The position numbers were made by a program, and so were the translations under genes. From contig NZ_JASCXN010000020.1 of assembly GCF_030010625.1 (NCBI RefSeq), positions 62,001-126,000 of the forward strand: a stretch of DNA of 64,000 nucleotides, written 5' to 3'. The DNA comes from Streptomyces sp. CC208A (GTDB taxonomy: Bacteria; Actinomycetota; Actinomycetes; Streptomycetales; Streptomycetaceae). Shown piece after piece: positions 50,330 to 58,758 of the stretch. Positions within the stretch are counted from its first letter, which is position 1. Every line of letters starts with the position of its first letter. The notes beneath the pieces are model-generated. The model did no database searches and was not told where the DNA came from. It saw nothing but the letters and a program-made list of their open reading frames with translations.

Positions 50330-53206
50330 TCACAGGGGCCAGGCGGTGAGCCGCCCGGCGTGGAAGCGTTCGTTGCGCGGCGAACCGGTCTCGAACTGGC
50401 TGGCGATGGGGAAGTAGCTGGGCAGGAACGCCGCGAGGGTGGCGTCCTGCTCGTCCTCCGAGACGTCCCCGTCGTGGAAGTCGTTGAGGCAGAAGACGTC
50501 GTGGGGGCGCGAGGCGAGCAGGCCGTTGAGCTTCTTGACCTGCTCGCTGAGGCCGACGTTGACGAAGCCTGAGGAGATCCGGCCGGGAACGCTGCGGCCG
50601 GTGTGGTAGCCGAAGTAGTGGTGGAGCGAGGAGGCCACGGAGACGTCGGAGGGGTCGCGCAGCTGGTTGTGGGCGGTGCGGCGCAGAGCCTCGGGGAAGT
50701 GGGTCTCCAGGTCGGCCATCACGCTGCGGCGCAGCGGGTGCGGGGCGTGGATGAAGGAGTTCACCAGGGTCTGGCCGAACATGCCGCTGATGAGCTCGCG
50801 GTTGTTCTTGGCGGCGATCCGGCTGAACTCGTCGCCTTCCAGGGCCGGTCCCATGGGGATGGCGTTGGAGGACATGAAGTGCTTGGCGGCGCCGTTGCCG
50901 AGGAAGAAGAGCGAGGGCTGGATCGGGCGGGCGGCGAACACGTCGTCGTTGAAGTAGAGGAAGTGCTCGGCCAGGCCGTCGATGTGGTGCAGCCGGCTCT
51001 CGATGGCGTGCGAGTTGTACGTGGGCAGGGCGCCCTCGGCGCCGAAGATCTCGGTGTGGTCGACGACCCGGACCCGGGGGTGGCTGGTGTCCAGCCACGG
51101 CGGCACCTGCCGGTCGGTGACCAGGTAGATGTTCCGGATCCAGGGGGCGTACATGTCGAGGGAGCGCAGCGAGTAGCGCAGTTCGTCGCGGTTGCGGAAG
51201 CGGGCGGCGCTGGTGGCGGCGTCCTCGGTGACGATGCCGAGGGAGGCGAGGACCGCGTTCTTGCGCTCCAGCCAGCTCACGTCGGAGCCGTCGACCCAGG
51301 TGTAGACGGCGTCGACGGGGAAGGGCACGTCGTGGTGGAGGGTGTGGGTGTACGGCTCCACCGTCGGGTACGTGCGTCCGCCGAGGACGGTCGGCATCCG
51401 GCGCATCGAGGAACGGGGCACCCGCTGGCCGATGAGGGTGCGGCGCGGGGAGAGGAAGAAGTGGGGTTCCTCCTCGTCGTGGTACCAGAAGGAGATCAGG
51501 CAGCCGTAGGTGGCGCCGAGGCGGAGGGTGCGCGTGGCGGAGACGGCGGGGGTGTAGACGCGAACGCCGGAGCACTCGGTGCCCACGTGGTCGGCGGCCA
51601 GCTGGGCCAGGGTGGTGACCATGGTGGTGTCGGCGTCGTTGAGGAGTCCCACGTAGACCGGGCCGTCGGGGAAGCGGTCGGCGAGGGCCTTGAGGACGGC
51701 GCCCCGGTAGTCGGCGTGGACGGCCACGCTGTGCCGGATCTTGGTGTCGCGGACGAGGAAGTAGGGGATGCCGGCGGCCTCCAGTGCGTCGGCGGTCAGC
51801 GCCAGGTTGGCCTGGGTGATGTCGAAGGGGGATTCGGCGTCGATGACCCGGCAGACCTGGCCGCCGTCGCGGACTAGGGTGCGGTCGCGCTTGAGCAGCC
51901 GTTCCTCGGCCTCCTTGAAGGCGCGGTTGCGGGCGGTGCCCTGGGGGGCCGCCGCGGCGGCGAGGGTCACGCCGTCGTTGCCGCCGAGGAGGGCCCGGGC
52001 CGCGGTGCGGGCGGCCCGGGCCTGGGCGCGGTGGCCGCCGGCCCGTTCGGCGGCGAGGGCGGTGAGCAGCTCCTCCCAACGGGCGGTGGCGTCGGCGGGG
52101 CCGAAGTGGACGGCGCGTTCGGCGGCCGCGGCACCCAGGCCGATGCGGAGCGGTTCGTCCTCGACGAGCCGGACGAGCCGGTCGGCGAGGAGTTCGGCGT
52201 CGTCGGTGGGGACGAGCAGGCCGGTGCGGCCGTCGGCGACCACGTCGCGGGGGACTCCGGGACTGTCGAAGCCGACGACGGGCACGCCGGCGGCCTGGGC
52301 CTCCATGAGGGAGAAGCCGACCGCGTCGGTGCGGGTGGTGCTGAGGGCGACGGATGCCTTGGCCCACTCCTCCGCGGGGTGGGTGGCCTCGCCGACGAGC
52401 TGGACGGTGCCGTGCAGCCCGAGCTGGTCGCGGCGGCGGCGCAGAGCGCCGCCCAGCGGTCCGTCGCCGAGGATCCGCAGGGTCCAGGTGGGGTGGAGCG
52501 GGGAGACCCGGGCCCAGGCGGTGAGGGCCGCGTCGACGCCGGAGTTCTCCTCCAGGCGGGCGGCGAGGGTGACGATCCGGGTCCGGAGGGTGGAGCGGGG
52601 GCGGAAGCCCTCCGGCAGGGAGGGCCGGACGACGTGGAGGCGCGGGGCGGCGGTGCCGAAGGTCTCGGTGTACCACTCGTGGGAGCGGGTGCCGGGCAGG
52701 ACGACGGCGTCGAAGCCGGCGGTGTGGCGCAGCAGCGGCTCGTTGGCGGCGGGGTCGGCGACCTCGGAGGCGTACTGCTCCAGGTGGACGAGGAGGGTGT
52801 CGGCGGGGGCGAAGCGGGCGGCGAGCGCCATCAGTCCGGGGGTGGTGGTGACCAGGACGTCGGTGGCGAGGGTGGTGAGGGCGTACTCGGCCTCGATGTC
52901 GGAGAGCCGGTGGTGGGAATCGTCCCAGCGGCGTTCGACGAGCTCGCTGGGGCGGGCGGCGAGCGCGGCGGCCAGTGCCTCGTCGGGGCCGTTCTCGCGG
53001 ACCGCGCGCGGCCGGGGGCCGGCGGTCTCGACCAGGAAGGTGACGGGCACCCTCCCGTCGTACGGGGTGAACTTGCGGCGGCGCGCCTTGAAGAGGCTGA
53101 GGACGGAGACCTCGTGCCGGGCAGCGAGTTCGGACGCCAGGTGGAGCACCGCGCGTTCGGAGTCCCCGAGAACGTCGACGGCATGGAGCAGGAACGTTAC
53201 TTTCAC
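50330..53206 (-). CDS. glycosyltransferase family 4 - Stealth fusion protein
   Basis: The GTG at 53206 (GAGGAAG upstream) gives 958 residues. The first 400 or so form a GT-B glycosyltransferase: LLHAVDVLGDSERAVLHLA, and a C-terminal half with RIVTLAARLEENSGVDAALTAW, LGDGPLGGALRRR and E-x7-E-like ADAVGFSLMEAQAAGVPVVG. The remainder is a Stealth protein, a sugar-1-phosphate transferase: CR1 VDAVYTWVDGSDVSWL, CR2 RFRNRDELRYSLRSLDMYAPW and YNSHAIESRLHHIDGLAEHFLYFNDDVF, then CR3/CR4-like segments with LVNSFIHAPHPLRR and FCLNDFHDGD. One polypeptide could thus add both a sugar and a phosphosugar to a growing polymer. It is the third gene of the operon. Confidence 0.83.
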   Translation of the reverse strand: MKVTFLLHAVDVLGDSERAVLHLASELAARHEVSVLSLFKARRRKFTPYDGRVPVTFLVETAGPRPRAVRENGPDEALAAALAARPSELVERRWDDSHHRLSDIEAEYALTTLATDVLVTTTPGLMALAARFAPADTLLVHLEQYASEVADPAANEPLLRHTAGFDAVVLPGTRSHEWYTETFGTAAPRLHVVRPSLPEGFRPRSTLRTRIVTLAARLEENSGVDAALTAWARVSPLHPTWTLRILGDGPLGGALRRRRDQLGLHGTVQLVGEATHPAEEWAKASVALSTTRTDAVGFSLMEAQAAGVPVVGFDSPGVPRDVVADGRTGLLVPTDDAELLADRLVRLVEDEPLRIGLGAAAAERAVHFGPADATARWEELLTALAAERAGGHRAQARAARTAARALLGGNDGVTLAAAAAPQGTARNRAFKEAEERLLKRDRTLVRDGGQVCRVIDAESPFDITQANLALTADALEAAGIPYFLVRDTKIRHSVAVHADYRGAVLKALADRFPDGPVYVGLLNDADTTMVTTLAQLAADHVGTECSGVRVYTPAVSATRTLRLGATYGCLISFWYHDEEEPHFFLSPRRTLIGQRVPRSSMRRMPTVLGGRTYPTVEPYTHTLHHDVPFPVDAVYTWVDGSDVSWLERKNAVLASLGIVTEDAATSAARFRNRDELRYSLRSLDMYAPWIRNIYLVTDRQVPPWLDTSHPRVRVVDHTEIFGAEGALPTYNSHAIESRLHHIDGLAEHFLYFNDDVFAARPIQPSLFFLGNGAAKHFMSSNAIPMGPALEGDEFSRIAAKNNRELISGMFGQTLVNSFIHAPHPLRRSVMADLETHFPEALRRTAHNQLRDPSDVSVASSLHHYFGYHTGRSVPGRISSGFVNVGLSEQVKKLNGLLASRPHDVFCLNDFHDGDVSEDEQDATLAAFLPSYFPIASQFETGSPRNERFHAGRLTAWPL

Positions 53207-53219
53207 GGTGTGCGCTTCC

Positions 53220-54167
53220 TCAGGCCGTCTCTTCGACACGACGGCAGGTGAACCGGAGGTTCCCGGCGGGGGTGTATCGGGGCTCCACCGACATCAGGGC
53301 GTCCTTGCGCGGGGCCACCAGGACCGTGCGCATCGCCAGGACCCGCTGGGGGTCGCTGAGGTCGTGCAGCAGGCGCGCCACCCGGTACGGGCGCCGCTCC
53401 CCCGAGCGCAGCAGGACGTCCCAGTGCTCGCGGCGGCCGGAGAGCGGGTACATCTCGGCCAGCGGCACCTCGGTCTGCCAGACGCCCGGCTCCGTCTCGG
53501 TGAGCGGGCGGGGGACGCGCCGCCCGGAGGCGACGAACTCGCACCAGGGGTCCTCGGCCGGCAGCCCGACCAGGCGCAGCCGCACGTCGATCCGGGCGTG
53601 CTCGATGTGGACGTCCACCACCTCGGCGCCGGGGCGGGGCGGGGCGTGCCGCAGCCGGGCGCTGCCGGTGAGCGAGCGCCCGACGCGGTAGCGATCGCCG
53701 CTGATCGGGGAGGCCTTCATGGGGCGGGTGGTGCCCCGGTACGTGTGCGGGGCGTCGACCAGCAGCAGCGGGTAGTTACGGGTGCGCCGGCCGGTACGGA
53801 CGCGGAGCCGCAGGCGGGTGACGCCGGTCCGCACCGGGACGCCGCCGGTCTCGGCGCCCAGCAGCACGGCGGCGTCGACGAGGACGCGGCCCGAGCGGTC
53901 GGTGTGCACCCGGGCGGGGCTGCGGTGCGGCGAGCGACCGCGGCCGAGCAGCAGTTCGGCGTCGTCCGCCGCGCCGACCGGGGCGGGCAGTTCGGCGTGC
54001 AGGTTCATGGTCTGGCCGTCGAGCACAGCCGCGTACAACACGGTGGCGGAGCGGCGGCCGCGCAGCGGCAGGAAGACGCCACGCATCAACCGGGCGCGCA
54101 GCGGCGCGGCGATCCGGCGCACGGCGGCGCGGCGCACCCGGCCCAGGCGCCCTCGTACGGAACCCAT
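53220..54167 (-). CDS. beta-rich protein of the Stealth operon, unknown function
   Basis: The 315-residue product starts at ATG 54167, sharing one base with the upstream stop (TGATG), so it is translationally coupled. After a basic N-terminal segment with many Arg residues the sequence is strand-rich with no catalytic motif I know (LYAAVLDGQTMNLHAEL, TRRTRNYPLLLVDAPHTYRGT). The ending PRYTPAGNLRFTCR resembles the C termini of some actinobacterial teichoic-acid-type transferases, a weak resemblance. It may be an accessory or substrate-binding subunit for the neighbouring Stealth enzymes. Confidence 0.5.
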   Translation of the reverse strand: MGSVRGRLGRVRRAAVRRIAAPLRARLMRGVFLPLRGRRSATVLYAAVLDGQTMNLHAELPAPVGAADDAELLLGRGRSPHRSPARVHTDRSGRVLVDAAVLLGAETGGVPVRTGVTRLRLRVRTGRRTRNYPLLLVDAPHTYRGTTRPMKASPISGDRYRVGRSLTGSARLRHAPPRPGAEVVDVHIEHARIDVRLRLVGLPAEDPWCEFVASGRRVPRPLTETEPGVWQTEVPLAEMYPLSGRREHWDVLLRSGERRPYRVARLLHDLSDPQRVLAMRTVLVAPRKDALMSVEPRYTPAGNLRFTCRRVEETA

Positions 54168-55963
54168 CAGTAGGCACATCCCAGGTCGGTCAGTCGGCGG
54201 GTGGGGAGCCCCACGGCGTCCGTGCGCTCGTACGGGCTCGGCACCGGGAAGTAGTCGTCGAGGAAGCGCCGCACCATCCGCTCCTGCGCGTCGCGGTCCT
54301 CGGGCACGACGGTGTCGTTGATGCAGAAGGTGTCGAAGTCGCGGCGGGCGGAGAGCCGGTCGAGGCGCTGCTGGGCCGCCCGGTCGCCGATGTCGATGTA
54401 GACGTATCGCAGGTCGCCGACGGTGGCGCGGGCCGAATGGTAGGCGAAGTAGTGGTGCAGCGAGGAGGCGATGGGCACGTCCTGCGGTGAGCGGAAGCGG
54501 GCGTGCTGGGTGATGTGGTGGGCACGCGCGTAGGTGTGCTCGATCTCGGCGAGGACGCTGCGGCGCAGGGCGTGCGGGGTGTGCTTCATCTTCTGCGAGA
54601 CGAAGGTGCCGAACTGCTGGGCGATCAGGCCGCGGCTGTTCTTGCCGGCGGCGTTGACCGGGAGGTCCTCGGGGAGGGCGCGGCCTGTCGGGATGAGCGC
54701 CTTGGACATGAAGAACTTGCTGAGTCCGTTGGCGTGGAAGAAGTGCCCGACGGAGGTCGGTCGGCCGAAGAACACGTCGTCGTTGAGGTAGAGGAAGTGC
54801 TCCGACAGGTCGCGGATGTGGTGGAGCTGGCTCTCGATGGCGTGCGAATTGAAGGTGGGCAGCGCGGTCGGGTCGGAGAAGATCTCCCGGTGGTCGACGA
54901 CCCTGAGGCCGGGGTGGTCGCGGTCGAGCCAGCCGGGCACCTGTCCGGCCGTCACCAGGAAGACGTTGCGCACCCAGGGCGCGTACTGGTGGATCGAGCG
55001 CAGCGAGTAGCGCAGTTCGTCGCGGCTGGTGAAGCGGGCGTCGTTGGCGGCCTGCTCGTGCAGGGCGGGGCCGCCCGGGTCCTCGTGGCCGAGCAGCCGG
55101 CGGGTGCGTTCCTTGCTCTCCCGCCACACCGGGTCGTCGGCGTCGACCCAGGTGTAGACGACGTCCACGGGGAAGGTGTGGTCCTCGGGGAGGTGGGCGG
55201 TGAACTCGGGCAGGGTGCGGGCCTGCCCGGTGGTGTACAGGACGGGCACCCGGCTGAAGAGGGCCTGCGGGGCCTGCACGGTGGGGCTCCCGGCGGGGAC
55301 CTGGGTGACTACCCGGTTGGGCCGGGGGGCGACCAGTTCGCCGTCCTCCTCGCCCCAGAACTCCAGGTCGCAGCCGGAACCGGCGCCGAAGACCAGCCGG
55401 CCAGTGGGGTCGCAGACGACCCAGGCGACCCGCACGACCCGCGCGGAACGCAGCCGGCGCCAGGTCGCGGGCTGGGCACCGGGGCGCAGTCCGCCGTTGC
55501 CGGTGCCGACGTAGCAGGGCTCCTGCTCGCAGGCGTACGCGAGGAGGTCCTCGACCTCCTCGCGGAGGCGGGCGGGGACGGCGACGGCGGGGAGGCCCTT
55601 GGCGGTGCCGCGGACGCAGAAGTAGTCGACGCCGGCGTCCTCCAGGAGGCCGACGAGGAAGTGCAGGTTGCGGGCGCGGGCGGCCCACTCGGTGATGCCG
55701 GGGATCTCCAGGGCGCGCAGGTGGCGGCCGGCCTCCTGGACGACACGGACCGTGCCGCGCTCGTCCTCGCCTCCCCGGCGGCCGGCGATGGCGCGGGCGA
55801 CGACGGCGGAGCGGGCGGAGTCGACGCCGGCCAGGGTCCGGGCGACCGACTGACGGACCGGCTGCGGGATGCCGGCCACGATGCGCCGACGGGCCCGGAC
55901 GGGCACGAGGTTCCGGTAGGCGGAGACGAGTGCACTGGACTCGGGGTTGCGAGAGGTCGCCAC
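54167..55963 (-). CDS. Stealth family phosphosugar transferase
   Basis: The 598-residue product (GTG 55963; the frame extends to 56020) carries Stealth conserved regions: VDVVYTWVDADDPVWRE (CR1), RFTSRDELRYSLRSIHQYAPWVRNVFLVTAGQVPGWL broken across CR2, NSHAIESQLHHIRDLSEHFLYLNDDVF, HALRRSVLAEIEHT and FDTFCINDTVVPED (CR4). Stealth proteins transfer hexose-1-phosphate units to build capsule or cell-wall phosphoglycans. Its N-terminal 300 residues have a helical start and a beta-rich part (DVDYFCVRGTAKGLPAVAV-type) that may present substrate. It heads the leftward four-gene operon and is divergent from the LCP ligase. Confidence 0.85.
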   Translation of the reverse strand: MATSRNPESSALVSAYRNLVPVRARRRIVAGIPQPVRQSVARTLAGVDSARSAVVARAIAGRRGGEDERGTVRVVQEAGRHLRALEIPGITEWAARARNLHFLVGLLEDAGVDYFCVRGTAKGLPAVAVPARLREEVEDLLAYACEQEPCYVGTGNGGLRPGAQPATWRRLRSARVVRVAWVVCDPTGRLVFGAGSGCDLEFWGEEDGELVAPRPNRVVTQVPAGSPTVQAPQALFSRVPVLYTTGQARTLPEFTAHLPEDHTFPVDVVYTWVDADDPVWRESKERTRRLLGHEDPGGPALHEQAANDARFTSRDELRYSLRSIHQYAPWVRNVFLVTAGQVPGWLDRDHPGLRVVDHREIFSDPTALPTFNSHAIESQLHHIRDLSEHFLYLNDDVFFGRPTSVGHFFHANGLSKFFMSKALIPTGRALPEDLPVNAAGKNSRGLIAQQFGTFVSQKMKHTPHALRRSVLAEIEHTYARAHHITQHARFRSPQDVPIASSLHHYFAYHSARATVGDLRYVYIDIGDRAAQQRLDRLSARRDFDTFCINDTVVPEDRDAQERMVRRFLDDYFPVPSPYERTDAVGLPTRRLTDLGCAY

Positions 55964-56412
55964 CGTACTCAGCCCACCATTTCCACACCACACGCGTGCG
56001 AGGCACACGCCCGGAACCACACCTGTGCCCGGATCTGATCAGTTCCGGACTCAACGCTGAACTCCGGCCCCCCGAAGTCTCCGGACCGCGAGGCCCGGAA
56101 AGAACGGCCCCGACGAAAACCCGAGCGAAGGCCGTTCGCACCGGATCTTCACATCCGAGTCATGCCGGAGACAACTTATCGACGACTTATCCGACCTGCT
56201 GTTATGCAGCTGAGATGTGAACGGGCCTCTTGTGCCCGGTTGGTCACCGAAAGGTCCTCGGGGGTCCCGCACCGTCACCCCGTGTCGTACATCCGTCCGA
56301 TCGTCTGCCTATACTCCACGCTCTACCCGCGGGTCACCGTATCCGCGCACCGCAGGTGCGGGCGCCACCGAGCGCCCCGAACGGGTCACGAGAAGCCGAG
56401 GAACCGCACACG
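55964..56412. other. 449-bp divergent region between the Stealth operon and LCP gene
   Basis: It holds no gene I can support. Visible features are an 8-bp inverted repeat GAACGGCC/GGCCGTTC (56102-56109 and 56130-56137), an unusually AT-rich patch at 56171-56215 with two 11-bp direct repeats ACTTATCGACG and ACTTATCCGAC (56174-56195), and a TATACT at 56310. Promoters for both directions must lie here. Confidence 0.5.
56286..56315 (+). promoter_or_regulatory. candidate promoter for the LCP gene
   Basis: TATACT (56310-56315) is a good -10. The best -35 with 18-bp spacing is CGTACA (56286-56291), sharing only ACA with the consensus. Start near 56322 would give a leader of about 90 bases. Confidence 0.4.
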
Positions 56413-57492
56413 ATGAGCCAGGACACCCGTACGCCCGAGGCCGTCGGCGGTCGCCGTGGCACCGACGCCCGCCCGCGCAAGCGGCGCAAGACCGGGCGGA
56501 TCGTCCTGCTGACGCTCCTGGTCCTGGTCCTGGCCGGAGGCGGCGCGCTGTACTGGGCGTACAGCAGCCTCGACGGCAACATCAAGGGCGTCGACATCGA
56601 CAAGGCGCTCGGCGACGACCGGCCGGAGAGGCTGCCCACCAGCGGCCAGAACCTGCTGGTCCTCGGCTCCGACTCGCGGGCCGGCGACAACGGCGACCTG
56701 GTCGGCGGGGCGGTCGGCGGGGGCCGTGCCGACACCACTCTCGTGGTGCACGTGCCCGAGGGGCGCACCGAGGCCGTCGCCGTCAGCATCCCCCGCGACA
56801 CCCTGGTCACCCGCCCCGAGTGCGCCCGCGCCGACGGCACCACCACCCCGTCCGCCCAGCGTGTCATGTTCAACTCGATCTACGCCCAGTACGGCCCCAC
56901 CTGCGTGGTCAAGACCGTGGAGGCGATGTCCGGCGTCCGTCTCGACCACTTCCTGGAGATCGACTTCGCCGGCTTCAAGGACCTCGTCGACACCATCGGC
57001 GGCGTCACCGTCGACGTGAAGCAGCCCATCGACGACAAGCACAGCGGCCTCCACCTGGAGGCCGGCCCGCAGAAGCTCGACGGCACCCAGTCGCTCGCCT
57101 TCGTCCGTACCCGCCACGGCGTCGGCGACGGCTCCGACCTGGGCCGCATCACCCTCCAGCAGCAGTTCCTCACCTCGCTGCTCACCGAGGTCAAGAAGCA
57201 GGACCTGCTGGGCAGCCCCGCCAAGAGCTACAAGATCGCCGACTCGGCGACCAAGGCGCTCACCACCGACTCCGAGCTCGCCTCGCTCAGCGCGCTCAGC
57301 GAGTTCGGCCGCAGCCTCAACGGCGTCGACCCGCAGAACATGGAGACGATCATGCTGCCGGTGGCGTACGACAAGAAGGACCCGAACCGCGTGGTCCCCG
57401 CCGAGCCGAACGCCTCCCAGCTGTGGAAGGCGATCCGGGAGGACGCCGAGATCCCGGAGTCCGCGAAGAAGTCCCCGGCCACGGGCGGCTGA
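56413..57492 (+). CDS. LCP (LytR-CpsA-Psr) family cell-wall polymer ligase
   Basis: LCP enzymes transfer lipid-linked glycopolymers to peptidoglycan on the outer face of the membrane. The 359-residue product has a basic N terminus, a single membrane anchor (about residues 29-50, IVLLTLLVLVLAGGGALYW), then the catalytic domain: LLVLGSDSRAG, RADTTLVVHV, AVSIPRDTLV, LDHFLEIDFAGFKDLVDTIGGVTV and FVRTRHGVGDGSDLGRITLQQQFL with the Arg and Asp residues that bind pyrophosphate. It is divergent from the Stealth operon, which suggests that it attaches the polymer those enzymes make. Confidence 0.93.
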   Translation: MSQDTRTPEAVGGRRGTDARPRKRRKTGRIVLLTLLVLVLAGGGALYWAYSSLDGNIKGVDIDKALGDDRPERLPTSGQNLLVLGSDSRAGDNGDLVGGAVGGGRADTTLVVHVPEGRTEAVAVSIPRDTLVTRPECARADGTTTPSAQRVMFNSIYAQYGPTCVVKTVEAMSGVRLDHFLEIDFAGFKDLVDTIGGVTVDVKQPIDDKHSGLHLEAGPQKLDGTQSLAFVRTRHGVGDGSDLGRITLQQQFLTSLLTEVKKQDLLGSPAKSYKIADSATKALTTDSELASLSALSEFGRSLNGVDPQNMETIMLPVAYDKKDPNRVVPAEPNASQLWKAIREDAEIPESAKKSPATGG

Positions 57493-57512
57493 CCGGCCGC
57501 CGCGCCCGACGC

Positions 57513-57555
57513 ACCGGTGCCCCGGTCCCTCCTGGTGAGGGGCCGGGGCACCGGT
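57513..57555. terminator. bidirectional terminator between LCP and beta-propeller genes
   Basis: ACCGGTGCCCCGG (57513-57525) pairs with CCGGGGCACCGGT (57543-57555). The internal CCCTC/GAGGG extends the stem to about 19 pairs around a CTGGT loop. It is between two convergent genes. Confidence 0.85.
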
Positions 57556-57571
57556 CGTTCCCGGGCTCGGC

Positions 57572-58657
57572 CTACAGTCGCGTCCACGGCTCCAGGGCGA
57601 GGCCCGGCTCCGGCTTCTGCCGGGTGACGATCACCCCGCCGTCGGCCGCCAGCGCCGCCACGGCCGCCGCGCCGTCGGCGTCGGCCGTCAGCGTCGGCGG
57701 GCCGAGGACCGGCGGGCCGGACGGGGTCCAGTACAGACCGGTGTCCTCACGCTCCGTCAGGTACGCGGCGAGGGCGGCGCCGCCCGCCTCGTCGCACTGG
57801 GCGAGCAGGGTGCAGTCGTAGCCGTCGATCAGGCAGCGCCCGGCGGTCAGCGGGCCGCCGCCGACCGCGGTGGCGAACGGCGTGGGCGCCAGACCGCGGC
57901 CCGGGGACCAGGCGCAGATCCGGCCGGAGCCGTCCGCGTAGTACGCCGTGACGTGCCCGGAGGCGCCGGTCACCGCGGTGAGCGTGCCCGGCGCGACCGG
58001 CGCCGGCACCACCGGTTCGACGACCGGACGGGCACCCGGCTCCTTCTGGACATACCGCAGCAGTCCGCGGTCGTTGGCCGTGTACAGCTCGACGAGCCCC
58101 TCGCCGTTCACCGCGGCCACCGGATTGTGGTCGGTGCGCCCGCCCTTCAGGTCCCACCAGGGGTGCCAGCCACCGGCGTCCTTCTGGACCCGGGCGCTGA
58201 CGCCGCCGCCGCGGTTGCGGACGAAGACGTGGGCGCGGCCCTGGGCGTCCACCGCGAGGGCCGGGTTGCCGAACCACTCGGCCCTGCCGTTGGCGTGGCC
58301 GATGGACTTCCACTCCACGTTGGGCCGGCCGGTCTGGAACTGGACGGTGTGCACCAGCTCCACGTGGTTCTCCCCCGCCTCCGCTCCGGTGTCGGTGGGC
58401 CGGATGCCGACCAGGTGCACATAGCGGTCGGGGCCCTGCGCGACCGCCAGGAACGGCAGCAGACCGCCGCCGCCGAGCGGGACCGGGCCGGTGAACCGGC
58501 GGCCGGGGCCCTCGGTCCAGCGGACCACCTCGCCGTCCCGGGGGACGTACACGCTGAAACGTCCCTCGGCTCCCCGGGTCAGCCAGCCGCCGTGCGTTCG
58601 CGGGGCGCGCGGGGAGCCGTGGGAGGGGTCGGCGGGGGCCTGGGGTCGGTTCACCAT
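57572..58657 (-). CDS. PLL-like beta-propeller protein
   Basis: The 361-residue product repeats a pattern of about 45-55 residues: FSVYVPRDGEVVRWTEGPG, AVDAQGRAHVFVRNRGGGVSARVQ, AVNGEGLVELYTANDRGLLRYVQ, TGASGHVTAYYADGSGRICAWS, then CDEAGGAALAAYLTEREDTGLYW. This is the blade pattern of tectonin or PLL-type lectin propellers (a strand pair with V-x-x-R/W and a polar loop). It has no signal peptide in the called frame. A glycan-binding role is possible but nothing identifies a ligand. It is convergent with the LCP gene. Confidence 0.7.
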   Translation of the reverse strand: MVNRPQAPADPSHGSPRAPRTHGGWLTRGAEGRFSVYVPRDGEVVRWTEGPGRRFTGPVPLGGGGLLPFLAVAQGPDRYVHLVGIRPTDTGAEAGENHVELVHTVQFQTGRPNVEWKSIGHANGRAEWFGNPALAVDAQGRAHVFVRNRGGGVSARVQKDAGGWHPWWDLKGGRTDHNPVAAVNGEGLVELYTANDRGLLRYVQKEPGARPVVEPVVPAPVAPGTLTAVTGASGHVTAYYADGSGRICAWSPGRGLAPTPFATAVGGGPLTAGRCLIDGYDCTLLAQCDEAGGAALAAYLTEREDTGLYWTPSGPPVLGPPTLTADADGAAAVAALAADGGVIVTRQKPEPGLALEPWTRL

Positions 58658-58758
58658 GGGGGGATCCAGCACTCCGGGTCGAGGGGGAACGGTTCGCACC
58701 GACTGTATCCGCCCGGTCCCGCCGTCCTCCGCCCGCCCGCTGATTCCGGAACCGGGAC

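Noticed and set aside
56170..56412. c-di-AMP (ydaO-type) riboswitch upstream of the LCP gene
   Set aside because: I looked for the conserved core segments and did not find them in order; only weak short hairpins are present.
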